Positions 8,723-15,365 of a stretch of 64,000 bases of DNA are shown here, piece by piece. This stretch comes from Ktedonobacter sp. SOSP1-85 (GTDB lineage Bacteria > Chloroflexota > Ktedonobacteria > Ktedonobacterales > Ktedonobacteraceae). Position 1 is the stretch's first letter; each line of letters opens with the position of its first letter. Under the pieces are notes generated by a model. That model did no database searches. It saw only the letters and a list, made by a program, of their open reading frames with translations, and was not told the DNA's origin. The position numbers and the translations under genes were made by a program. The stretch is taken from contig NZ_BNJI01000001.1 in the NCBI RefSeq assembly GCF_016587415.1, forward strand, positions 1,217,501 to 1,281,500. Direction: 5' to 3'.

Positions 8723-8767
8723 TGATAACGCATGCTTGTTGAGTATGCGTTATCAGGAGTCTTTTTT
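8718..8767 (+). terminator. riboswitch-controlled attenuator
   Basis: A perfect 16-bp stem, ACTCCTGATAACGCAT (8718-8733) and its complement (8745-8760), followed by CTTTTTT. Its first bases are also the 3' strand of the riboswitch pseudoknot, so ligand binding and termination are mutually exclusive: the classic ON-switch arrangement. Confidence 0.85.
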
Positions 8768-8793
8768 GTGCTTTCTGGGGGCTTAATACTGGA

Positions 8794-8820
8794 CTTCTCG
8801 CGCCTACGGCGCTCGCCTGG
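8794..8820 (+). repeat. dispersed GC-rich 27-bp repeat, copy 1
   Basis: The sequence beginning CTTCTCGCGCCTACGG recurs on the opposite strand at 38818-38844 with 24 of 27 positions identical, and resembles the palindrome near 7125. It is read by no gene and behaves like a small dispersed intergenic element. Confidence 0.55.
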
Positions 8821-8830
8821 TTAGTAGTGT

Positions 8831-8922
8831 GATGAGTGAATGCCCAAAGAGTTGATGAGTGGATGTCCAAAGAGTTAATGAGTGAATGTCCAAAGAGTTA
8901 ATGAGTGAATGTCCAAAGAGTT
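8831..8922 (+). repeat. four tandem 23-bp repeats in the crcB leader
   Basis: Units at 8831-8853, 8854-8876, 8877-8899 and 8900-8922, with a partial fifth from 8923. Each unit holds an ATG followed by six codons and a stop that overlaps the next ATG by one base (TGATG or TAATG), encoding MSECPKS or MSGCPKS. The fifth ATG (8924) opens a 41-codon frame that ends at 9049, inside crcB but out of frame. Confidence 0.85.
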
Positions 8923-8966
8923 GATGAGCGTATCTAAAAAATACATTGGAAGGGTAGGAATAAAGT

Positions 8967-9356
8967 ATGACATGGACCACGCTGGCGCTGCTCGGGGGCA
9001 TCAGCCTGGCTGGTGCTCTGGGCGCAGTTACGCGTTATTTGCTTGGTAATCTGGTGACCACATGGCTTCCCACGCGTTTCCCTCTGGGGACGTTCTGTAT
9101 TAATCTGAGTGGGGCTTTTTTGATCAGTTTTATTTTCGCGCTCGTAAGTCACAAAGCACTTTCGACGTCACTGCAAGCCGTGCTTGCCACTGGTTTTTTG
9201 GGCGGCTATACGACATTTAGTACACTCAACTGGGAGGCACTTCTGCTGCTGCGCCGCGGCGAGAGCATCCGCGCGCTCTGCTACCTGGGAGGTACCTATC
9301 TGCTAGGCCTCGGGATGGCGGCCCTTGGATTAGGGATAGGGGGCTGGCTGGCATGA
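8967..9356 (+). CDS. crcB: fluoride exporter CrcB/Fluc, first subunit
   Basis: A 129-residue four-helix membrane protein of the Fluc/CrcB family, which forms dimeric fluoride channels that expel cytoplasmic fluoride. Family motifs are GALGAVTRYLLG in helix 1, PLGTFCINLSGAFLISF with the conserved pore asparagine in helix 2, and GFLGGYTTFST in the helix 3 break. The ATG follows AGGAA. It overlaps the second crcB by four bases (ATGA), so the two are co-translated, the arrangement of Fluc pairs that assemble as antiparallel heterodimers. Expression should be switched on by the fluoride riboswitch 245-360 bp upstream. Confidence 0.95.
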   Translation: MTWTTLALLGGISLAGALGAVTRYLLGNLVTTWLPTRFPLGTFCINLSGAFLISFIFALVSHKALSTSLQAVLATGFLGGYTTFSTLNWEALLLLRRGESIRALCYLGGTYLLGLGMAALGLGIGGWLA

Positions 9357-9841
9357 AAAACCGTGTGACGTTACGTCAGCTCGTAGCCGTGCTCACAGGT
9401 GGCTTCCTGGGGACTATGACACGCTATCTTCTCAGTCTGGCGATCCAGCAAGCACTGGGGAAAGGCTGGCCCTTTGATATTCTCCTGATAAATATTACTG
9501 GCGCCCTGCTGATCGCCTTGATTAGCACCCTGGCTGAGACCACTATGCTGCTTGGCCCCACACGGCGCCTCTTCCTCGTTACGGGCTTTCTGGGGGCGTA
9601 TACCACCTTTAGCAGCCTGGCGCTGGGCACACTCAATCTCCTCAATGGGGGCGCGACACTGCCCGCGTTTCTCTATCTACTGACCAGCCTGCTTGGTGGG
9701 CTTTTCGCCATTGTGCTAGGCGTACGCCTGGGGCAAGGAGGAGTCTCCTGGCTCAAAAAGCGCCAACGCATGCGTAGCCTGGGGCTTTATAACACCACCC
9801 ACTCGGACGAGCGGGTGCTTGAAGAAGAGCATCGGGTATAG
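9353..9841 (+). CDS. crcB: fluoride exporter CrcB/Fluc, second subunit
   Basis: A 162-residue CrcB paralogue with GGFLGTMTRYLLSLAI, DILLINITGALLIALI and GFLGAYTTFSSLALGTLNLL, the same three family motifs as the upstream gene. It is longer because of a charged C-terminal tail of about 25 residues after helix 4. It starts within the stop of the first crcB (ATGA), which implies coupled translation and a 1:1 complex. The divergence between the two copies, together with pairing, fits a heterodimeric dual-topology channel. Confidence 0.94.
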   Translation: MKNRVTLRQLVAVLTGGFLGTMTRYLLSLAIQQALGKGWPFDILLINITGALLIALISTLAETTMLLGPTRRLFLVTGFLGAYTTFSSLALGTLNLLNGGATLPAFLYLLTSLLGGLFAIVLGVRLGQGGVSWLKKRQRMRSLGLYNTTHSDERVLEEEHRV

Positions 9842-9852
9842 GCGTCCTGCTT

Positions 9853-9949
9853 GTAGGGTCCATGCTGGCATGGACTCCGAGGCCCGCAGGCCGACACCCA
9901 GATGGCGAGAGGTCGCTGCGCTCGGAGTCCATGCCAGCATGGACCCTAC
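9853..9949. repeat. long inverted repeat with nested palindromes
   Basis: Arms 9853-9881 and 9921-9949 (29 bp) are exact reverse complements around a 39-nt loop. Each arm is itself a palindrome (GTCCATGC-TG-GCATGGAC on the left, the same with CA on the right), so each arm can fold separately or the two together. It lies between the convergent crcB and Hsp20 genes and probably ends both transcripts, though no T-run follows. Confidence 0.9.
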
Positions 9950-9954
9950 TTGAT

Positions 9955-10350
9955 TTAGGTGGCATGCCCGGTATAGCCTGCGCGCTGTCCGTGATCGGGC
10001 GCGACACGTTGGACTGTCAGGCGCGCAGGCACGGTTTGCGAGCTGATTATAAAGGCCACCACGATCACGCCATTGCCATACGAGACGTTGGCTCGCTCCG
10101 CATCAACGGGTACGGGAAGTTGGATCTCGCGATGATAGGCACCCACGCTCCACTCATCGATGACCAATTCTTTGACATCCTTGAGCAGACCGCGAATCTC
10201 GCCTTGCAATATCAGGTGGTTATCCGTCGTGACCTCGATGCCGAGATCCTCTGGCTGTAAGCCTGGCATAGGCGCAGCAACCATTAAGCGGTCTTGTGTG
10301 CGATAGACTTTGACCGGGATATGTTGAATTTTAGCTTTCTCGGACATCAT
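9955..10350 (-). CDS. Hsp20/alpha-crystallin family small heat-shock protein
   Basis: A 131-residue small heat-shock protein, an ATP-independent holdase for unfolding proteins. The alpha-crystallin domain starts at IPVKVYRTQDRLMVAAPMPG and shows the family's PGLQPEDLGIEV, HLILQGEIRG and YHREIQLPVPVDAERANVSY, with the closing NGVIVVAF strand. The tail contains VPARLTV rather than a canonical IxI/V motif, followed by a short basic extension. The ATG at 10350 follows AAGGAG by six bases; a second ATG directly after it (10347) is an equally possible start. Confidence 0.88.
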   Translation of the reverse strand: MMSEKAKIQHIPVKVYRTQDRLMVAAPMPGLQPEDLGIEVTTDNHLILQGEIRGLLKDVKELVIDEWSVGAYHREIQLPVPVDAERANVSYGNGVIVVAFIISSQTVPARLTVQRVAPDHGQRAGYTGHAT

Positions 10351-10510
10351 CACGGCTCCTTCTTTTAACTCAGGCAACTCACAGGTACACCACAGGCTTC
10401 CTGTTATAAAAAACTTGACATATTGGTTTGCCCTTATTACACTCTTTTTACCTGCCCAGACTGGATGCGAGAAGAGGTTGTTGAGCTACTGGAATATGCC
10501 TTCGATCCGT

Positions 10511-10975
10511 CTAAGGATCCTGCAATATCTGCTCATTCTCGGCCCAGGCGGTCCCCGTCTCGCGTCCAGGCGTGGGAACCTTCGCTCCAGGCTTTCTCCT
10601 GGATGGCTGCGTTCCACTCTGCGCTGGATCATAGCCTTGTTGTGCTGGATTCTCCTGCGCGGGCTGGCCTATCGTGTTTTGCGTTTCACCATAGCCACTC
10701 CCCTCGGTCTCCTCATAGCCATCCTGGCGTAAGGGCGTATTGTCATTACTTTCATTATAGAAGTCAGCCTGATTCTGCTCTGATTCTGCCGCCTGCTGGT
10801 TATACTGCTGGCGCCTGCTTAGCTGCTGCTGCTCTTGAGAAGACAGGTTACGTGCGGCCTTCTCACGCGTGGTACCTGCCGCCTCGGCGGCTCGATCTAT
10901 ATTTGCTATATCTTCACGCGTGACATCTTCACCGGGCTGCTGACTGGCAGAATCATGCTCGTTATTTGTATACAT
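10511..10975 (-). CDS. disordered Q/N/E-rich hypothetical protein
   Basis: A 154-residue, highly hydrophilic protein without membrane segments or a recognisable domain. The N-terminus (to about residue 50) carries REDIANIDRAAEAAGTTREK, which could form a short helix; the rest is rich in Q, N, E, G and P. The ATG is preceded by GGAGGAA, and codon usage in this strand is regular, which favours it over the overlapping plus-strand reading at 10423-10923. Possibly a stress-related hydrophilin-like protein, judging only by composition and the neighbouring Hsp20. Family unknown. Confidence 0.65.
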   Translation of the reverse strand: MYTNNEHDSASQQPGEDVTREDIANIDRAAEAAGTTREKAARNLSSQEQQQLSRRQQYNQQAAESEQNQADFYNESNDNTPLRQDGYEETEGSGYGETQNTIGQPAQENPAQQGYDPAQSGTQPSRRKPGAKVPTPGRETGTAWAENEQILQDP

Positions 10976-11350
10976 AAAGGGATTCCTCCAATCCTTTGGG
11001 ATGGCACAGGAAACAGTATGGCATTAGAGCCTACTTGTGGCGCCATACTACACAAGCTGTGCTGATGCGTAGCTACTAATGTAGCCATGTCTTCCAGTGG
11101 GAAGAGGTTTCAACACAGCAAATAATAGCCCCGCGCTTGCGGCAATCGCCCTCATTACTGGAGTGGTGCGCAATGACAGTCATTGCGCACCACTCCAGTA
11201 ATCATTCCTCGCGAAGCGGCGTAGACGCTGAGAACACCCCTTGTAAACAGGAATATAGTCTCATAGGCGGCGTTTCCGCTTTCGCTATCCTCAGCAAGAA
11301 CATATACTTAGATAGAGAACAAAAAACTACTAGATGGGGGAGCAGAACAC
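10976..11350. other. divergent intergenic region with a long hairpin
   Basis: About 375 bp between the disordered-protein gene (minus) and the SWIM operon (plus). It contains the near-continuous palindrome at 11154-11202. No promoter could be assigned with confidence; TATACT near 11305 is a possible -10 for the operon but its -35 is poor. Confidence 0.4.
11154..11202. repeat. perfect inverted repeat, 24-bp arms with 1-nt centre
   Basis: Arms 11154-11177 and 11179-11202 are exact complements about a single A. Unlike the other long hairpins in the window it sits in a divergent promoter gap, so it is not at a gene end and is unlikely to be a simple terminator. Confidence 0.9.
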
Positions 11351-12667
11351 GTGGGATTCGATTTCACCACCGAACAGGTTAAAGCCATAGCTCCCGACAC
11401 GGCCTCGCTCGCCAACGCTAGAAAGCTCAGTAATCGCAAGCACTGGGCAAATCTTGGTCATAACGAGCTTGCCCTCTGGGGAGAATGCCAGGGGAGCGCG
11501 CTCTACCAGGTCAAGGTTGAACTCTCCACCCTCACCGCACAATGCAGTTGCCCCAGTCGGAAACAGCCCTGTAAACATTGTCTGGGCCTGCTACTGCTTA
11601 CAAGCACCATGGGTGAGGAGATCACAAGCGGCGATCCACCAGATTGGGTCACCGCCTGGCTAGAAAAGCGGGCCGCGTCGTTACAACGCAAAGAAAGCAA
11701 GCAAACTAAAGAACATACAGCTCCATCCGAGAAGACTGTCGCGCGGCGGCAGAAGCTAGTCGAGCAGGGCCTGGCACGTCTCGATCTCTGGTTAAGCGAC
11801 CTGGTACGTACCGGCCTGGCCAGCGCCGAGACGCATCCAGAAACCTACTGGAGCGATATGGCGAAGCAGATGGTCGATAACCAGCTTCCAGGCGTCGCGA
11901 CGCGCATCCGGCGCCTGGGCGAGAGCATTCATGCCTCGCCAGACTGGACCGAGAAATTGCTCGTACAATCCGGGCAATTAACTCTGCTCAGTCAGGCATA
12001 TCGCAATATCGATACACTTCAACCCAATCTACAAGATGAAGTACGTACGCAACTGGGGTGGGCACTAACCGAAGACGAGGTGCTCGCGCGCGGCGAACAC
12101 GTACGCGATACCTGGCTCTTCCTCGGCTCTACGCTTGAGGAGACCGATAAGGGCACAACACAGCGCACCTGGCTCTACGGAGAAGGGAGCAAACGTACAG
12201 CCATGCTGATACAGTTCGCGCCACGAGTGAATCCTGCTTTTGCTCGTGTGTATCCCTTTGGTATGCGCCAGGCGGTCGAGCTAGCGTACTGGCCAGGGGC
12301 TGCACCCTCGCGCGCGCTTATCGTCGAGCAACAGGGAGAACTTCGCCCCTTTGAGCGCACGCTGCCTGGAGAAGAGACGATAGATGCCTTTCTCAATCAA
12401 GTCGCTCTGACACTGGCACGTCACCCCTGGCAGGACACCTTTCTGTGCGTTCTGCGAGATGTCGTCCCTGTTCTCGATCAGAAACGCTGGCTACTGTGTG
12501 ACAACACCGGGCAGGCCTTGCCACTGGCGAAAGGGGAGCACTGGCGCCTGCTCGCACTTTCAGGAGGGCATGCCAGTCACTTCGCGGGAATCTGGAACGG
12601 CGAAGTGCTGACCCCGCTTGGCATCCTGGCCGAGGGCCGCTACTATAGCTTATCGGAGGGGAGGTAG
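11351..12667 (+). CDS. SWIM zinc-finger protein, first gene of the MoxR-VWA operon
   Basis: A 438-residue protein. Residues 65-76 hold a clear SWIM zinc finger, CSCPSRKQPCKH, i.e. CxCx6CxH, a fold used for DNA or protein binding. A charged linker follows, then a C-terminal domain of about 300 residues with no recognised family. The GTG start is supported by GGGGGAG 8 nt upstream. The next gene begins two bases after the stop. In other bacteria SWIM proteins of this type head an operon with DUF5691, a MoxR ATPase, DUF5682 and a VWA protein, as here. The finger could recruit a client or nucleic acid to the ATPase machine; this is inference. Confidence 0.88.
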   Translation: MGFDFTTEQVKAIAPDTASLANARKLSNRKHWANLGHNELALWGECQGSALYQVKVELSTLTAQCSCPSRKQPCKHCLGLLLLTSTMGEEITSGDPPDWVTAWLEKRAASLQRKESKQTKEHTAPSEKTVARRQKLVEQGLARLDLWLSDLVRTGLASAETHPETYWSDMAKQMVDNQLPGVATRIRRLGESIHASPDWTEKLLVQSGQLTLLSQAYRNIDTLQPNLQDEVRTQLGWALTEDEVLARGEHVRDTWLFLGSTLEETDKGTTQRTWLYGEGSKRTAMLIQFAPRVNPAFARVYPFGMRQAVELAYWPGAAPSRALIVEQQGELRPFERTLPGEETIDAFLNQVALTLARHPWQDTFLCVLRDVVPVLDQKRWLLCDNTGQALPLAKGEHWRLLALSGGHASHFAGIWNGEVLTPLGILAEGRYYSLSEGR

Positions 12668-12669
12668 AC

Positions 12670-14232
12670 ATGGAACGTTTTATCACCGCCGCCATCGTTG
12701 GCACAGAGCAGAGCGGCGATACAGCACTCACCACCGGTACCAGAATTGATGAACTGAGCAGTCAACTCAGTGAGGGTGGAAAAGAACGCCAGCTCCTGCT
12801 GACAGCTGCCGTCTGGGGTGCCTATCAAAACGCGGGGCACCTCGCCGAGTCCGCGCCTGAACTGCCTGCACCCGCGCAACCTGAGTCCCAGGACTGGCAT
12901 CCACTTCAGCGACCGCAGATTCTTGAGATGCTTCTGGCGCATAAAGAAACAGCACTCCTTCAGGAGGCTCTAGGCTATATGCAAGAGCGGCGCTGCCGGG
13001 TGCCATATGATCTCCTGCCAGCGTTTCTGGAAACCGTCACCAGAGGGAAAGAGCTACGTGAGCAAGCGCTCCCTCTGCTAGGTGAACGCGGGCGCTGGCT
13101 GAGCCAGCACAACCCAAAGTGGAACTGGGTGAACGAGTTGTTCACTGAGGCGGGCGCGATACCCGCTGAACAGATCGAAGCCACATGGCAAGAGGGAACA
13201 CTCAAGCAGCGCGTAGAAGCCCTACGCCAGCAGCGCCTTCTCGCTCCCGATACGGCGAGGCAATGGCTCCAGCAGAGCTGGAAGAAGGAGCGTGCCGATA
13301 CCCGCGCACCACTCCTCGAAATCCTGGCACTCAAGCTCTCACCAGAAGATGAAGATTTTCTGGAGAAAGCGCTCGATGACCGCAGCGAACAGGTGCGCCT
13401 GGTCGCAATACGGCTGCTTGCCATGCTCCCAGGCTCGGCCTTTATGCAGCGCATGCGCACACATGCCGATACCTTACTCCACTACAAGAACGGAAAAATC
13501 TCCATTCACAGGCCTGAAGCACTTGATAAGAGTTGGGTCCGTGATGGCCTGATCAACAAAGTAGAAAACACCTCCGGTATCAACGATGCCTGCCAGCGCG
13601 TCCTGGAACACCTGCCTTTTGCCTATTGGGAGGAACGCTTCTCGCTGGCACCAGATCAGCTACTAACGACCATTGAGAATAAGACCTGGCAAGATGCGCT
13701 CTTCACAGCTCTTAGTAGGCAAGCAGTACGGACGCGCCATATGGCCTGGATATATAGTCTTCTAGCCTTCTGGCAAGAGGAAAAACCTGGCAAAGGACGC
13801 AGGCAACTGAATGTAGTGGCTGTACAACTTATTTCCTGCCTCCCCCAGTCACAGGCGGAAAGCCTTTTTAAGAAGATGTTCCAACAAGACTTTGCGCTCT
13901 CCACGCTAGACCTGCAGGTCCTGCCTCGCCCCTGGAGTCACGACTTCGGCATGTTCTACCTGGACTGGGCGAGAGAAGTTGCGCATAGCTTTCCCATAAA
14001 CACAGAGGCAGGAAAAACCAGACTCGATTACTTACGCTCTTCCCTGGCTCGAGCAGCCCTGGCTCTCCCTCCCTCTTGCTTTCAACTGGCCTTGCAGGAT
14101 TGGGACTTACCCGAGCTACCCGAAAAATATGAATACAGCACCTACTACGAACATCAGCAAACAAAAAACAGCATAAATCAATTTCTGGAAATACTGCATC
14201 TGCGCAAAATGATAGTAGAGGAGATTGGCTAA
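12670..14232 (+). CDS. DUF5691 family protein (helical, HEAT-like)
   Basis: A 520-residue, almost wholly helical protein matching the DUF5691 pattern: an N-terminal segment starting MERFITAAIVGTEQSG, then LPLLGERGRWLSQHNPKWNWV, a region that always appears in the family, followed by short repeated helices such as ALDDRSEQVRLVAIRLLAMLPGSAF that look like HEAT repeats. Such repeats usually form protein-binding solenoids. Gaps to both neighbours are two bases, implying strict co-translation. It has no catalytic signature, so it is best seen as a scaffold or adaptor of the SWIM-MoxR-DUF5682-VWA system. Confidence 0.85.
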   Translation: MERFITAAIVGTEQSGDTALTTGTRIDELSSQLSEGGKERQLLLTAAVWGAYQNAGHLAESAPELPAPAQPESQDWHPLQRPQILEMLLAHKETALLQEALGYMQERRCRVPYDLLPAFLETVTRGKELREQALPLLGERGRWLSQHNPKWNWVNELFTEAGAIPAEQIEATWQEGTLKQRVEALRQQRLLAPDTARQWLQQSWKKERADTRAPLLEILALKLSPEDEDFLEKALDDRSEQVRLVAIRLLAMLPGSAFMQRMRTHADTLLHYKNGKISIHRPEALDKSWVRDGLINKVENTSGINDACQRVLEHLPFAYWEERFSLAPDQLLTTIENKTWQDALFTALSRQAVRTRHMAWIYSLLAFWQEEKPGKGRRQLNVVAVQLISCLPQSQAESLFKKMFQQDFALSTLDLQVLPRPWSHDFGMFYLDWAREVAHSFPINTEAGKTRLDYLRSSLARAALALPPSCFQLALQDWDLPELPEKYEYSTYYEHQQTKNSINQFLEILHLRKMIVEEIG

Positions 14233-14234
14233 TT

Positions 14235-15365
14235 ATGACGAGCACACAAAATACTGCACAGAATGGACATATCACAGGCGCCGAGGTCAATAGCGTTTTA
14301 CGCCAGCATGCCGAACAGCAATACGCGGAGGAGCTGGCCGAACTGGTTAAAGTGGATACGCGCCAGCGGCCACCTAACTGGCAGCTCTCACCCTGGGCTG
14401 TACGCACCTACCTCATGGGCGGCAAGCTCGACAATGGCTTTGAAATCTCGCCAAAGTATATTGGCAACCCCCGCCTGATGGAGATCGCCATCTCTACACT
14501 CGCCACTGACCGCGCACTATTGCTCTATGGCGTTCCTGGTACTGCAAAATCGTGGGTAAGCGAGCATCTAAGCGCCGCCATCATGGGCGACTCGGCTCTC
14601 CTGATTCAAGGCACGGCTGGCACAGATGAGAACGCCATTCGCTATGGCTGGAACTACGCGCGCCTCCTGGTTGAAGGTCCTTCACTAGCGGCTCTGGTGG
14701 TCAGCCCCATGATGCAGGCCATGCAAGATGGCAAGCTCGCGCGTATTGAAGAGCTCACACGCATCCCCAGCGAGGTCCAGGATACCTTGATTACCATCCT
14801 TTCGGAGAAGACGCTGCCCGTACCCGAGCTCAACACAGAGGTCCAGGCGCGCAAAGGCTTTAACGTCATCGCGACCGCCAATAACCGCGACAAGGGTGTC
14901 AACGAGCTCTCCAGCGCACTCATGCGCCGCTTCAACACCGTCATTCTCCCCGTGCCTGATAGCATGGACGACGAGGTCAATATCGTGGAGCGTCGCGTCG
15001 CCAGCCTGGGTCGCGCCCTGGAGCTGCCAGCCGAGAAGCCCGCGCTGGAGGAGATTCGCCGCGTCGTCACCATCTTCCGCGAGCTACGAAATGGCGTCAC
15101 AGAAGACGGGCAGACCAAGCTGAAGTCGCCGGGTGGCACGCTCTCAACGGCGGAGGCCATCTCTGTTATCAACAACGGACTGGCGATGGCAGGTTATTTC
15201 GGCGATGGCGAGCTAAAAGCCGCCGACCTGGCCGCAGGCCTGACGGGCGCCATTGTCAAAGACCCGGTCCAGGATCGTGTCGTCTGGCTCGAATACCTGC
15301 AAACAGTCGCCAAAGAGCGTGAAGGTTGGAAGGACCTCTATCGAGCGTGTCGCGAGGTGTTGTAG
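14235..15365 (+). CDS. MoxR-type AAA+ ATPase
   Basis: A 376-residue AAA+ ATPase of the MoxR clade, chaperones that remodel or activate client proteins and work with VWA partners. Walker A is GVPGTAKS (near residues 99-106). The Walker B position reads RIEELTRIPSEVQDTL instead of the usual hydrophobic stretch plus DE, so an EE pair replaces DE, a variant typical of this sub-family. Sensor 1 is FNVIATANNRDKG and the arginine finger region is SSALMRRFN. The C-terminal lid is helical. It starts two bases after the DUF5691 stop and ends in TAGTG, overlapping the next start. Its partner is almost certainly the VWA protein at 17679. Confidence 0.93.
   Translation: MTSTQNTAQNGHITGAEVNSVLRQHAEQQYAEELAELVKVDTRQRPPNWQLSPWAVRTYLMGGKLDNGFEISPKYIGNPRLMEIAISTLATDRALLLYGVPGTAKSWVSEHLSAAIMGDSALLIQGTAGTDENAIRYGWNYARLLVEGPSLAALVVSPMMQAMQDGKLARIEELTRIPSEVQDTLITILSEKTLPVPELNTEVQARKGFNVIATANNRDKGVNELSSALMRRFNTVILPVPDSMDDEVNIVERRVASLGRALELPAEKPALEEIRRVVTIFRELRNGVTEDGQTKLKSPGGTLSTAEAISVINNGLAMAGYFGDGELKAADLAAGLTGAIVKDPVQDRVVWLEYLQTVAKEREGWKDLYRACREVL

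Noticed and set aside
8831..8922. CRISPR array
   Set aside because: The 23-bp repeats are directly adjacent with no spacers, no palindromic ends and no cas genes.
10423..10923. Plus-strand frame of 166 codons
   Set aside because: It is antisense to the Q/N/E-rich gene at 10511-10975, which has a GGAGGAA site and proper composition; the plus-strand product is arginine/histidine/serine-rich shadow sequence.
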